Shown here: positions 1 to 13,429 of the stretch, piece by piece | Position numbering within the stretch: position 1 is the first letter of the stretch | Layout: the number at the start of each line of letters is the position of its first letter | Assembly: GCF_029227915.1 (NCBI RefSeq) | Contig: NC_079888.1 | Span: forward strand, 15,979,001-16,043,000 | Length of the DNA: 64,000 nt | Reading direction: 5' to 3' | From: Hydractinia symbiolongicarpus | Taxonomy: Eukaryota; Cnidaria; Hydrozoa; Anthoathecata; Hydractiniidae | Made by a program: the position numbers and the translations under genes | Notes under the pieces: generated by a model | Told to the model about the DNA's origin: nothing | The model's input: the letters and a program-made list of their open reading frames with translations, nothing else | Database searches by the model: none

Positions 1-2783
1 TGCCTTCTGTTGGAGCTTGTATCAGTTCCCTGTTAATACATTATCTAGCCTCTGTATTGAGAAATCATTAGGATATCTCGTTTTAAGTCATAAACAAACC
101 TACGTAGCTTGTTCACTTTTTGAAATATCTGTCACTTTTTCGATTTGTTTGATTCACAGCTACACCAAAGTATCTCATTTTCCTTTGTACTTGTTTTTGC
201 ACCAATCCAGTGTATCTACCATGATACGTTATGCCCCTATATGTTTCTTTTTCTCCTCTTTGAACAATGTTGAAGGTGTAGTGTAATGATTTATTAAATA
301 TTTTGTAGTAAATGCTGTTTGATAAAGTAGAAATGCATCTGTACCAGCTTGTTCAAAGACTCTCATTGCATACTGATGGGAGTCCTGCATAAAGCTGTTG
401 TGACCCTGCTGCTTTTAGAATGTCTGACCTTTTTGTTGCAATAATGTATTTGCCAATGATGTCTCAACCCCTCCCCCCATATTCCAATAGATCTTACACC
501 AGGGTTTTAGTCTAAAGGAAAGCATCTACAGTCAAGGCAAGTTAAAAGTGACAATGAAATTTCATTTGGTGTATTAGTGCACAACTTTTCCATCATTTTT
601 GCTACTGATCACCTTTTACGTTTTCGCATTAATGTCAGACGATCCAGCTGTTCTTTTAGTTAAGTTTAGGCAGCTTCAGCAAATTGTGCATTTCCTAATA
701 CTTTTACCATCATTAAATCACAGAAAGACATTAGCGGCTCTTCCATCAGCGTGAGTCAACTGGTCAACTGCATCATTAGTTGATGAACTCCTACAGCTGT
801 TATTTCATCCAGTAGCCTTATAATATATTTGGAGAATTTTGTTTAAAGTGTTCCTGGTTAACACATTTTTTGATTATGTTTGTGAGACTTTTTGCATTTT
901 CTTTCATCAATCTTCTTTTGAAAAAATCAGGATGTAGCTTTGCAGATGTTTTCTACATTGTTTTTTGTATAAGAAGCATTAGCATTGTCATCAATGATTT
1001 TTATAATATCTTGTACAAACCTTGTTTCCATTCTTCAAGCATTTGTAATATAAGCCTTGATTTTTTTATTTATATAGCATATTTTTACAGGTCCTGTTAA
1101 TATCAGAAAATAGTTGTTATTTCAGAAGACCACTTTTTCATATATTGCTGCAAACCTGCTCGATGTCTTCCCTGTGTGCAGGTTTCCAACCTGTATGGTT
1201 CTGTGAGCTGATATTATTAGAGTCACTTCGATTTGCAACTATCAAATTGTGCCAAATGGTATGCATTATCTTCTTTGGTATTATTTGGAGGACTTGTGGG
1301 TTTTTTACACTTCCTTTGATACCATAGCGGTGCACTTGCTGATGAACAGATCAGAAAAAGCTTTCACCTTTTTTTAATGTTATTTCTGTAACAAAACTAT
1401 TTTTAAGTACATCTTCATTTATATTGCAGGTGTTTCCGATGATGTAAATAGTGATCCGTTCCACAAGCTCCTCTTTTAAGTTTTTTGTTTCTGTGTTTTT
1501 TCCATTGGATGACGCAAAACCATTAGCTGATCTACGTTTTTCTGGAAAAGATTTTCGTCCTCAACAGGATGGTTCCTTGTACTTTCTTTTTCATTATTTG
1601 GTTCACTTTTACAAAATTTCCTGTCTTCAACCTTTTCTCCGCTTCTGTCTGTCATCTTTAACCATCAAAGGCCACTGTTTAGCAGACTAGATCGCAACTT
1701 TTTTACTTTGCTCAGCTCTTTACATTTTGTGACATTTTTAGGGAGCGTTTAAATGCTTTTGATGACCTATGACTTTAAATTTTTTAATAGCTTTTATAGG
1801 GGTCAAGCAAGCATTTTTTTCTGAACAAAATTCTGACTTGTGGTCTATTTGAAAACATTAAAGATTTTGTCTCCAAATAATTTTCTTGTGTCCATCACTA
1901 ATGGCTTACAGAGTATTATTGAAATATAAACCGTCAACTCTAATATTTTTTGAAAAACTTCATGTATTTCGTTTAGAAATTGTCTATTCAAACACAAGCT
2001 GTGGATTTGTTATTTATTTTTTTCTAGATTAAGATAAAGGCCTTTTTAATGGTGAAGGGGTGCGACTGATGAGCATAATTTTTGCACTATCACCAGCTGA
2101 TTTACATCATTTCCTGACTGTATGCACACCGATATTCATTCCTGTTATGCACAGTTTAAATGGCCTCAAAAATATTGTGTTGGTTGTTGCCTCTGTGAAA
2201 TATGGCAAACTTGTGAGTGAAAATCGTTCTACAGGCTACTTCTACTAGTGTTCAATTTCGTATTCTGCTACACTGACTTTGTTAGTGTTGACTAAAAAGG
2301 TAGCTAAGGTCAAAAAAAGTGCTGCGTGACTTATATTATATAGCCTAAAGCCTAAAGGTTTGTTTTTTGTCCCTTTTTAATGCTTTCGGTTTTTAGTTGA
2401 TATCTGTTACAATTTCGAACTTGTAAAAAGATATGTATTTATACTTGTGTATGGTTAGAGTTATGTTAAAGGATTATCAGAACATCTCGAATGGCTTAGG
2501 TTTACTTCCAAAATTATCAACATATCAGATACAAACCTATGGCTTCTATGTACTTGTTTTTGGCCTTAAAATTTTGAAAGTACGTCTTCATACGTGTGCT
2601 TGCAATCTTTTATTGTCAACAGGTATGTATTGTCGCCAGTAATTGGTTTAGAATCATAGTCATGTGGATTTTGGAACGTGGGCTATTTCCATTTTGAGAT
2701 TTTTCGATGCAATTTAACTCTGAATTGACATGCTTTCTTGAAGTATAAATACATATTTTTTACAACCTTAAACATGCCTTAAA
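1..2783 (-). other. No intact gene; decayed minus-strand coding traces
   Basis: No confident gene is visible. On the minus strand a few stretches read like worn coding sequence. One is an open stretch of about 50 codons near 233-390; another is around 1138-1335, with shorter open pieces near 1400-1690. They lie in different frames and are interrupted by stops, which is what an old transposon or duplicated gene looks like after decay. I recognise no domain. Plus-strand ORFs here are short, rich in Phe, Leu and Ser, and look accidental. Confidence 0.25.
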
Positions 2784-2987
2784 GGGATTAAATTTCACAG
2801 GAATTAAATTTCACGAATAAAATTCTAAAAATTGCATCTGGCGCAAAGTCGAATCACTGCAAAAATTTACGAAATTAAATATAAAAAATAATAGTTGTAT
2901 TTTTAACGTTTCTTATTTTAGTTAAACTAAAATTTTTGACAGTTTGATTTTCCCCCTGAAATTTAAGTTCTGAAGAAATTTAATCCC
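2784..2987. mobile_element. Short MITE-like element with 13 bp inverted ends
   Basis: The segment opens with GGGATTAAATTTC and closes with its exact reverse complement GAAATTTAATCCC, 204 bp apart. The interior is AT-rich, has further AAATTTCAC/AAATTTACG-type motifs and has no ORF. This is the form of a miniature inverted-repeat element. I could not define a target-site duplication. Confidence 0.5.
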
Positions 2988-4309
2988 GTTATGGCCACAG
3001 CTTGTAACTATATAACATAAGTTTAACGTTACTATTTTTGCCAGGTTTCCTTTCACCCTAGTGTATTTTAACGTAGGCTATTGTTGCTTTCTTTTGAAAA
3101 ATAAATGAATTAGGATCAAGACCTCTATGGGTGAGTGTATGTGAATGACAGTCTGATATAAAACGAGAATGCTTTTCTGTCATCTAGGAAGTAAGAATGT
3201 GAACTAGTTTGTTGTTAAATATGTACGCTGTTAGTTAAATGCTAAAAGAAAAAGGTAAATTAAAAACAATTGTTAAAAACCAAGATTTAGATTTGGAGAA
3301 AGTACAGAGAAATACACAAATTCTGTTTGTTCTGGAATCATTAACAGCATATTAGAGATATTGAAATGCTAAATATTTCACTAAAAATTACAAGAATGTA
3401 TTATTCAAGACTTTTTTGAAATCTCAAGCAGAACGAAGAGATATCGATAGCGTTCGTTTCAAGGTCAAAACAGTTGACAAATATGACTTAAAATGAGAAA
3501 TAAAGAAAGTGAAGGCTTTGTTACCGTTTAAAACAAAGAACCCACAACCTTGTAAGATTTATTATGGTGTTTCCAGCAGTGGTATAATGTACATAGAAGG
3601 GACAATACGAAATGATGGGATGAGATGGCCTGAGCAGGAAAACATAAATTAACATTCAGAACCAGCAAAGCACATTGTCATATATTTGTACGGAAAATTT
3701 AATCACTTTTAGCACAGAGGATGATTTATATTGAAAACCTTTCGCTTGATTTTTAAGCAATTGGTCTTAATTTAACTTTTACTTTTACATATAAACAATA
3801 ATTAAAATTATTTTGGTGAAGTTATATAATATTGTCAGTCGCAATGTATAAGGGGTGTTTGAAAAAGTTACATAAACCACTACGAATTGACAAAAGTAAA
3901 AACATCAGCTCTATTTTTAATATGGAAACTTTTTAAAAAGCTGTTAATATCTAACTTTCATAGCACTTTTGGAAGAAGAAGGCTAGAGAACTACCCGTAA
4001 CATGGAGCTTTTTTGTTAGGAGAATGCTCAAGACAACTAATTATCAATGATATCAAAATTTTATTGGTTGGAAAACAAAGAATAAGCTGGAGAATTGTCA
4101 ATGGCACCTTTTGCAAATCAACATAGAAAGGCTTAATAACCGCCAATAATTTATTTCCAAAAAAGGCAAATTTGTTATGGAGAATGTACAGGTGTTTATT
4201 TATCAACAACATCGAAAATACATTGCTTATTTAGAAAGAAAGGGGAATAACCTAGAGAAATATCAGTGCCATGACCAAGTTTAATTGCTTGTCGTTGACA
4301 CAGGCAGGT
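2988..4309. other. AT-rich stretch without recognised genes
   Basis: I see no coding, RNA or clear repeat structure here. The short minus-strand ORF at 3991-4212 has no recognisable domain and is probably chance. Confidence 0.4.
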
Positions 4310-7300
4310 CAACGTACTTACAAAGGACATGGAGAAGACAAGACTCGTTTCTTTAAAATTATCAATAAAATCAAAATCCAGGACCTATTTAGAGATTAAA
4401 ATGATTAGCTCTATAATCCCTGTAAGACTACATAATTATTCAAGACCAAAGAATTTGAAGAATGGAAAAGGTAATACTGGGAAAACCATAACAACGCTAC
4501 GTAATTTTACATGACATGGCCAATGCGATATATATTTGCAACATTGAGAAGGCAAAAGCACGTTTAGTTCATCATTGAGATAAACACCAAATCAATAATG
4601 GCCTTATTTAAAAATCAGCATGAAAAGGTCCAGGTATTCTAGGTAAAGGAAGATTGTTTGTTGATAAAAGAAATATACGGCACTTAATAATCAAAGACTT
4701 ATAAGACTTAAAAGCAACACTGAATGGCTCATGGATTAACTCTGATATGTAGAAGCTATATGATTATAAATCGCATTAAAAAGGAAGGTCCGGGTTCGAA
4801 AAAAAGGAGTAATAACCCCATTATGTGGAAACAACAGAAAGGAGCTGGAGAATTATCGAAGACAAGGTTAGAAAATTATTCACAACATGGAAAAGACAAG
4901 ACTCTTGTGTAAAATCGTTTGTAAAGACACTTATATCATTAACGCAAAATCCATGGTCTATTTAGAAAGCGAAAAGACTCCAATCCAGTGCTTATTTTGA
5001 ATAAAAGTTGGATCAGCTAGAGAATATAATATAACAGGTTAGGTGGTTATTCGAAACATGGAGAAGGCAAAACTAAAAATGAAGTATCAGCACCATTAAA
5101 TTTAACTACTTATTCAAAAAAAGACAGTAACGCTGGAGGATTATAGAAAACATGACTAATCCGATATTGTTATTAAGAACAAGGAAATGGCAAGTCGCAT
5201 TTAGGAAATCGATAACAAAAGCACTAAATTACTAATAACATCAAAACCAATAGCTTTTTTGGAAATCAGCGCAACAAAATCCAGGCGTTATAGGAAATAG
5301 AAGACTTGTTTTGGGAATAGCAAGAGAAGGCGTTGAATTATAACTTACAAATCTGAACTTTCTTGAATATCACAGAATGGCTAGCTGATTATCAAAAACA
5401 AAAAAAAGAAAAGACTGCGGTTAAAATAGATGAAGTAATTGTTATCTAGGATGTCTTTATTATGGAAAAAACTACAGGGAAGACAAGGCCAACGCTTGTA
5501 ATTGACAACATGGAAAAACCAAGAATTTTGTGTAGAATAAATGGGAAAGGCACAATAACACAAATTCAATGGCTTATTTTAAAATCACTGCAAAATGGCC
5601 CAGATATTATGGATGGCATGTACAAGGCAGGACAATTGTTGACAACATGGAGAAGGGATAAGTCCTTTGAGAAGAATGGCTAGCAACAACATCAAAAATC
5701 TGCAGAAAATTATCAATGACATAAAGTTTACATATGTGTAGTGGCAACAAGCAAGCCTTATCAAAAATGTGGTACAGGTAAGAGTCGTGTAAAGGAAAAA
5801 TGGGAAAGGCACTTAATTATCAATAACGTTAAAACCTAGGACTTATTTTAAAATAAACTTAGAATACTGTGGAATCATGGCCAGAAGTTTGGTGTGGAGG
5901 ATGTATGGGTAATTAAGTATCACCAGCATCTAAAATTTACTGCTTACTTGAAAAAAAAAACAGGATTAGGGTAAAGAATTATCAATGAGATGAGAATTAA
6001 TTCTTGTACACTGACAAACTAGACTGCAGTAGTGAATCGATTATGAAATCCATGGTTGCTTTGCAAATTAATGTGAGAAATACGTGTACAAAGCTAGATA
6101 CAATTTGAAGACTTTGAAAAGGCAAGACTTTAAAATGGATTGGTACTTAATTATCAGCAGCAACAGAAATCGATCAAAGAAATTGTGAGTGGCATGGCCA
6201 TGTGTAAACATATAACAAAGGCAGATACTAATTGATGACATGGAAAATAGAAAACGCATGGAGAAAATTGATGGAGAAGACACAGAATCAATATCACAAA
6301 ATCCATGGTTTATTTGGAAGTGAATGCAACAATGCTAAATAGCTAATGGTGGTGTGGCGAATTCATGATCCTTATTATGACATGGAAAAGCATTACTGTT
6401 GTGTGAAATATGTCCCAGGATGACAGTAATTATCATGACATGAAAATGTTATTCCTTATTTGGAAATTAGTTATCAATGACATGGACAAGTCTGGATATT
6501 TTTGTGATATGCAGAAGCCTTTTTATGTGTGGTGTATGGAAAAGGTACTTTATTCTCAATAACGACAAAATGCCTGTTTGTAAAAGAACGTGGATAAAGT
6601 AGCAACTCATCGTTATTATAAACAAGCCTTAGATATGACTGGCTTGGATGATGGATGAAATGATCAATGATATCAAGTAGAACTGCTTAATTAAACAGTA
6701 TCAATGGGCATGGTTGGATGCTGATTCAGGATGTAAAAAAAGAAATTATTACATGTTTCAAATCCAAATAAAAATTTGCCAAGAAAAATATGGTGTGGAT
6801 GAAAAAAAAGACTTATTGCAAAATTCTTTGAAGGGCACTTTCACTGGCATCAATATCCACCGATTATTTGCAGATCAAACAAAAAGGCTTAAAGAAATAA
6901 TGATTGCATAGGCAGGAAAAACAATGCAAATAGAATGGAGAGATGTTGTAAATTATTTATCAGGTCAAGAGTGCATTGGTTAATTAAGGATTAGAACAAA
7001 CCTATCTGATAAAAAACGGTAATGGAACATATATGGAAACAAACAGGATGGCATTAAAAATTTATTCCTTATTTGGATATCTGCAATTAAAGGCTGAAGA
7101 ATTATCAAATGCATGGGAAAGGATTGATGCTTTTTAATCGCATAGATAAGATCGGATGTAACTTTTTCATCAATGGCATCAAAAATTCATTTCCTGTTTG
7201 TAGGTCAATACAAGTATAAATAAAGGATGAAGCACTGGGGAACTTACAATTACATTAATACGTATCTCAGAGAAACACAAAAAGAAACATGGTGGTGATG

Positions 7301-7400
7301 AAGATGCATGGATGTTTGGTTTTTATTGATGGCATAAAAATCGATGGCTTTCTTTATATACACAACAAGAAAATCTTAGAGGGATCAATTTATAATGACA
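4310..7400 (+). repeat. Degenerate internally repetitive module, copy A
   Basis: Variants of the phrases ATCAATGACATGGA, ACATGGAGAAG and ATCAAAATCCA recur dozens of times, often one to a few hundred bases apart. No reading frame persists. The first ~580 bp (4310-4890) is a diverged direct copy of 15770-16320: the same sequence of landmarks (ATGGAGAAGACAA, ACATGGC..ATGCGATATATATTT, CCAGGTATTCTA, AACAACAGAAAGGAG) occurs in the same order in both. I read this as an old satellite-like or mobile-element interior that has diverged strongly. Confidence 0.55.
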
Positions 7401-8439
7401 CTAGAAGACTACAAGATTTTTATAATTACATAGAGAAGTAAGATTTGAAGAGTATGTATTTGATAGACAAAGCATAGCATTTTTCACTTTGTATGGAACT
7501 GTATCGTGCTATATTGATATTGTTAAAACTGTTATTTATGGTATTAGACACCCCACCACAGAACCACAAAAATTGTTTTGTTTTGTCAGAATCAAAAGTT
7601 TTAGACATTAAAGTACGTTTCATTCAGTGGGCTTTAAATCTGAGCAGACTCTGCGTTAAGGCTTGCCCTGACAATAAAACTGTACAGGGTAAAAAACATT
7701 GTGCTGGTTTTTATTGGCAGTAAAATTTCTGCCACGTATGCCATCCATTTTTAAATCTACATCTGATAGATTTCTATACAATTCAAAAGCACCGCCAATA
7801 AATATCAGCATATTAATAGCGCAGAAAATTTGCTACATTAGCGTTATTTCTTTGCAAGACACACAACAGATCTGTGCCAATGCCATGCTCGATTTAACTA
7901 AAGGTCAGATTTTACGCCCCCCTTTGTACCTCACTCATAAGTCTCTGCATCCTACTCAACCTTTTTTATTTTTCTTTGTAAAGCAATTATTAGCCTACTA
8001 ACGAATAGGGTGTGTTAACACTAAACAGGTTAGATAGGGGAATACACGTTAGGACATTGCCAGAAATTGCTTAGTAAAATGGTTAGCACTCGTGCTTACT
8101 ATGCTTCTTAAAGACAACAACAAATACAATACTTTCAAGACTGTTTATTAACTGTGTTTTCCAAAGACGAATGTCAGTGTGCATACAGTCAAGTTAAGAT
8201 GGAGATCAACTGGTGATAGTCCAACCCGCAAAGGTAGGTGCTCATTAGTTGCAGAATTTTCGTGGCCTTTATCTGTAAATTTTTCCTTTGAATTTAAATA
8301 ATAAATCCACTGCTTGAGCTAGAATAGACGTTCATATTTGATTGTTAGGCTACAATCATTTTAGTTTATTTTTGCCTTGTGTGATATGCCATGGTATTTA
8401 AACAGTATCGAATAACCAGATGTGATAAGAAAATATTCT
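7401..8439. other. Stretch without recognised genes
   Basis: ORFs at 7493-7723 and 7699-8001 are short, overlap in different frames and have no recognisable motif. I see nothing else in this stretch. Confidence 0.35.
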
Positions 8440-8800
8440 TGTTGTTTTGTCTTTAGTCATTGAAATAAATGGTTGTTGATTACCATCATTAATTATGCAA
8501 AGTTTTCTTTCCATGGATTTTTCAATATACAAATTCATCTTGTTGTTGTCTGAGATGCAAAATCTTCTTCTCATTAATTACCCTCAAGTATGTTAAATCT
8601 TCCTGTCGTTTATATATTATCCTTCTTTAATTCCCACCTTTGCTGTTCTTATTTGTGTAAATTCGCTTTCTCATTGATTTTTCCCTATAAATATAAAAAT
8701 TTCTCTTGCTTTGGTTGTCATTTTTTTTAATATGCAAATTCTTCCTGTCATTGATTATGGGGCGCCGTTATTGATAATATTGTTATGTTTTAATATATGT
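8440..8800. repeat. Pyrimidine-rich degenerate repeat, copy A
   Basis: About 40 bp phrases of the type ATATGCAAATTCTTC followed by TGTCATTGATTACC recur here in diverged form. The stretch AATTCGCTTTCTCATTGATT near 8665 reappears almost unchanged near 16358, which links this block to 16330-17060. The phrase ATTGATTA is the complement of the TCAAT core repeated at 4.3-7.4 kb, so the two blocks may be one repeat in opposite orientations. Confidence 0.5.
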
Positions 8801-9819
8801 TCTAATGTTAAAATATTCCTTCTAAGTATACAAATTTTACGTTCTAAATTGTGAATGTATGTTCTAATTGGCGAATTCAAGTTTCAACTTTAAAATATTT
8901 TATTTTGTTTTTAAATAAAACTATTTTACTTTAATATACAATCTAATTCTAAAATAAAAATTCTGAATTTTTATTAAAAAAGTTTTAATTCTAAAATAAA
9001 AATTCTAACTTTCAAATATATGGTCAGAATTTTTAAATATATTTTTTGTAATTTCAAAGCGGACATTTCCCCCATGCAAGTGATTGATCTGGAGATACAA
9101 ATATTCTGTACTTTGAAGTAAAATTTATACTCGACTGTATACTTTCATTAAAGTGGAAGATTTTTTTGGCAAACTGATTTTTCCCAAGAAATATATTAAA
9201 ATGCCGAACCATAATGAGCACCACCAACTACTAGATATATTCAGGCATATATTTTAGTTTTGTTTGATAAAGTAGGGCATCTTTCAGGTTCGGGAGATAT
9301 AAATACATTTGAAAACTTTGATCGTATTGTGGACACATTTGAAGTATTGGATGTGATGCATGAACTAACCGTCCAAGAAGAACAAAGTTTAACTACTGTG
9401 GACGAACAGCAGCAGAAAATGTTAAATAATGGCGTAGAACAATTGTGCCAGTATTTAAGAAAAAGAAGAAAGTCAAAAATAGTTTGACATTCAAATTTTG
9501 ACATTTTTTAAACCTTTTTGCTTCTAGTGTGGTAAAGGTGGATTAAACAGGAATTTTCACATTGAGGTTTGGACCAGCTGTGGTTGGACCACACCTACAC
9601 ATGTAGTAGTTTGAAATCAGTTTTGTGACGTTTTGTGGGAAAAACCACACTAACCTGACTGGTTTTTAAGATCAATACTTCTGTTTTGAGTGATTCTTTG
9701 CGGATAACGTTCTTTGAAATATAACAACAACAAAAAGTATATCAACGGTTAGCAATGAATAAAGATGAACAGAACAAGGAATTATAACTAAGAAACTCAA
9801 GTTTAAAAAAAAAATTGAG
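8801..9819. other. AT-rich spacer left of the long-TIR element
   Basis: Very AT-rich, with short repeats: AATTCTAAAATAAAAATTCT occurs twice near 8945 and 8987. A 75-codon plus-strand ORF at 9260-9487 has reasonable amino-acid composition and an acidic stretch ending in a basic tail. It has no recognisable domain and could be a decayed exon. I do not call it a gene. Confidence 0.35.
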
Positions 9820-10375
9820 GAACACACTGGGGGGAATAGTGAGGGGTGCTATGTTCTGATATGAAGTTTTGTGTGCACATGTGTGTTGAAAGTGATTTTT
9901 TGATTTAAAGTTGTTCTTTACTTACTCTTACTTAATCTTATTCCTTAGGTCCCAAGCTACGAAGAAAATGAGTGGCATAACTTTGGTCCCATGGGACCAA
10001 ATTAGACGACGTCTTCACTTTCACTTTAAGCAAAGAAAATAATTTCACATTTATATATCATGTTATATATGATTAGAAAGAGGAGATCGAGTGGATCAAA
10101 AAAATGTAAGAACCATGTCTTCAAAACGTAACGTTTGAAAGATGTTACTATTCAAACTTTGTGCAAATTACAGACTGGTAATTTACTGACCAAGCACAGA
10201 AATGACTATAACTTGCTCAATAGCAAAGTTTTTTGTTTGAATTTTGGTATGGTATTGGGTCACCCCAATGTCTTTCTGTTGGATCAAAATTTATTGTTCA
10301 AATCACTTTAAGGGATAATTTACCGACCAGTAATTTACAGACCAAGGCCTGTTATTTAGTTGTTTACTTTGGTTT
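9820..10375 (+). repeat. Left long inverted repeat
   Basis: This arm is the reverse complement of about 13430-13945. It differs by point changes and by a ~20 bp insertion around 9925-9948 (ACTTACTCTTACTTAATC region). The inner edge is set where both copies share TGTTATTTAGTT and then diverge. Confidence 0.65.
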
Positions 10376-10621
10376 TAAAAAGCAAGTAGCGAATTTTACT
10401 TAGTCATTTCGTATGCATTAGTATCAGTATGATAAAAAGTTTTGTTTTATAATAGTTCGCTTTCATAGACATAGAATTCAAATGTTCTATTTCTAGAAAA
10501 CATTCTATTGTTCAATTTCATAGCTAGACTGTTTAATTTCGAAGTGGTGTTATTGAAGTGTAATGTGATCTTTATAGTATACACATACTTGCATAATATA
10601 AAATGAATAGACCGAATTAAA

Positions 10622-13341
10622 ATGGATGTTAACTGTGTAAAAACAATGAATGTGCTGGATTTTTGGAAATGTATATTGTGCCAGAAAGATAGATCAAAAA
10701 AGGTACCGCCTTACTTAAACATTTTTTCCCATTCCTTTTCTGAGAGAAAGATTTTTGTTTGACAGTTTAACCAAGATGTCGTATTTTGTTTAGAATGTTG
10801 GCAACCCAAAAGAGCAGTATTTAAAATAGTTATTATCATGTCTCGAAGAAAGAGTTGTGGTGAATCGAAGTATCCAGATTGTTAGGAAAAACTGAAGTCG
10901 TATGATAACAGCTTGTTGAAGGAAAGTTTTTATACCATTCTGATTGTTAAAAAATGGCTACAAATAAAACAGAGAGAGATAGGTTAAAGAAACAGCCAGT
11001 ACCACAAGAGTCTCCTGACAGTTTAAGCTCATCATTTGTTGTATCTGTGAAACAAACCGGAAAAAAACAACTTTATTTGTCAAGAAAGGGGAGAAAAGAT
11101 ACATTGAGTTAAGTCTGAGATGGTAGCAACAAAGATGCTTGAGGTCTCGAAGCTAATAGCAGATAAATCATTTTTCATCGGTATGAACAACATTCTTAAC
11201 GCTGTAGCGATAGTAAATGATGCCCAATATCATTTAGCATGTTAGCTGAAAATTTTGAAAGAGGCTTTAGCATTACATCAAGTCATGTCAAAATATGGAA
11301 GATATAGATCGCGCACTTACAGATGTTGAAATAATTAACACCATCAAGCAATGGAAGAATCACAAGACAACGTAATAAGTATGAATGATGGTAACTATAC
11401 ATACAACAGCTTAATGGGAAACTCCGAAAGCAACCAAATCAATTACAAGCGATATTTAAAGCAATTGTTAACAGAAAATAAGACCGCCATCAAGAACAGA
11501 ATCAGAAAGAATTTTTGCAACCCCGATGCAAGCAAAAGCAATCGAGATAATGCCACTACAATATTTGAGTGCGCAAAACTAGTGCGTGAACAGTTTCTCA
11601 ACCAACAACTATGGCAATTTAATGGCAGTTATGATGGATTTGTTGTACAATCACTTATCAGATGGTTGATAATTGGTCCAAGAAAAAGCATTGACACTTC
11701 AAACAGAAGAGCATCTTCGATCGACAACTGTGTTAGTAACATATGTCAATTCATTAATAATTGTTTGAAAACAAATGGGCAAAGCAACCACAAGCCTAAA
11801 ATAGGAACCAGTGATGGAGGATTCAGATATAATCGTGAAACACCCTTCACAGTCGGATGAGGTCTTCATATCTATAAAGAGACTAGGAGTTAAAAGTGTT
11901 AGATTGTTTATCTGATCTTAATTTAACTGTTAGCTACGATAAAATCGTGAAAATTGAAATAGAATTAGCTTATGCAGTTTCAGAGAAAATGAAAGAAAAT
12001 GACGGGAATCATGGAACTGGTCAAATTTCTTTCAAAAGAGCATCGAACATCTTCAAAATTCAACCCCATAGTGATACAAAAATGAAGTTCATCCACAATC
12101 AATTCAACATTGTCATGTGAGAAACCAATTCTTCCTGATGAAACGTTCCCAAGGTTAGAAATATTAAGCAATGATCTCAAAGCTAAGCACTATATCAAAG
12201 GAGATCTAACATGGTCATTCTATCAGACAAAAGACTAAAGAATTGGAAGCTTGCCAACTTGGGCTGCTTATAAATCACTGGTTACAGACAAAGTTGAAAT
12301 AACTACCTGCCAGGGTCTTCCTCTCTATCCTAGCACTCCCATTGGTCAAATCATTACACAGTGCTGAAGATTTGAACAAGGAATCAATGTCAAATTCACA
12401 GGAGAAAACAAAACGATTGTATCACTTATCTCCAGTTGTATAGTAAGTGTATGCGGCTACGAAAGAAAAGCACATCGGTGAAAATTTCATATTCCGTTTG
12501 GGTGAATTGCACATTGTGTTTGCAGCATTAAAAATGATTGGAAAATGCATTGATGGAAGTGGAATTGACAAATTATTTGTTGATGCAGGCTTTTACGGCG
12601 AAACAACTTTATCACAACAAGGAATACCATAACAGGTCGAGATTCTGCTCTACGTGATATCGATATTCGTAATTTCTTTGAAGACCTTGGTGCAGTACAT
12701 GTTAAAGCTATTCTTGGTTTTCATACGTTTATAAGGTGTGACCAAACTGGGCGTTTCAACAAAAAATCGAAGTCTGCTTGGCTGAAGATTTTTTTACAGG
12801 CAGATAATGAGGTGGTTCTGGCATTATCAACACTTGGAAGTACTGTGAAACTTCCTAATCTGGAAACACTGGAAAGCTTAGTTTCGTGGTTTCAATGTAT
12901 AAGGGGAATAAATGTACTGCAGACGTCGTATCACTAACGCAATTGCGTTCGCATTTATTCTCCATATTCCAGTACGATGCTGATATGTTGCCACCAACTT
13001 CAGCTGCATTGAAGTACAAAATATTCAGGTGTCACTTCATTTCAATGGTTTTACGAAGATCACATATCTTCATTCAACAACTTCCAAATCCACTCAATTA
13101 TGGTTGGGAAACAGATGAGGTCGGTAACTTATCACCCATAATGACTGATGAACTTCCTGCACCGTTGGCACTCATCGAGTTAAGTTCTTGTAATTGCAAA
13201 ACAAGTTGCATGTCCAACCGATGTAAATGTTGCAAAAATGGTTTTTCGTGCACTGACATGTGTAAATGTACGATGTGTCAAAACAATGGTGGTGCAAGCG
13301 ATGAATCCGAGTCTGATGAATATAGTTCTAGCGATGTTTAG
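10622..13341 (+). pseudogene. Broken gene for a repetitive CXC-type Cys-rich protein
   Basis: The coding sequence begins at an ATG at 10622 with a short Cys pair (WKCILCQKD), then breaks repeatedly. Open segments of the apparent protein follow in order in changing frames: about 10950-11340, 11351-11857 (169 codons), 11896-12117, 12447-12630, 12640-12900 and 12886-13341. Near 12719 it has an H-x3-x2-CD-Q-T pattern (FHTFIRCDQTGRF). The C-terminus at about 13183-13300 carries a CxCx3Cx4CxCCx4Cx3CxCx2C cluster that resembles the CXC domain of tesmin/TSO1, MSL2 and EZH2 proteins. From memory, proteins with this order (N-terminal CxxCQ, central HALTGCD-like motif, C-terminal CXC) are abundant and uncharacterised in marine invertebrates. 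Several stops and frameshifts make this copy non-functional. Its place between long inverted repeats suggests that the family is, or was, carried by a mobile element. Confidence 0.6.
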
Positions 13342-13429
13342 TGAATGAAACATTGTACAAGCATTGCTGAAGGTGTTTTTGTCATTATTTCAGCAATTTT
13401 TCTAACTTTGTAAAATTTCCTGAAAGAAA

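Noticed and set aside
1341-1365. CTGATGA followed by AGAAA, a second hammerhead-like core
   Set aside because: No stem II of useful length and no pairing for stems I and III could be drawn.
2060-2080. ACTGATGAG motif
   Set aside because: No GAAA core or flanking complementarity at suitable distance.
9260-9487. 75-codon ORF left of the long-TIR element as a gene
   Set aside because: Codon composition is plausible but no motif, no splice sites matched and no counterpart on the other side of the element.
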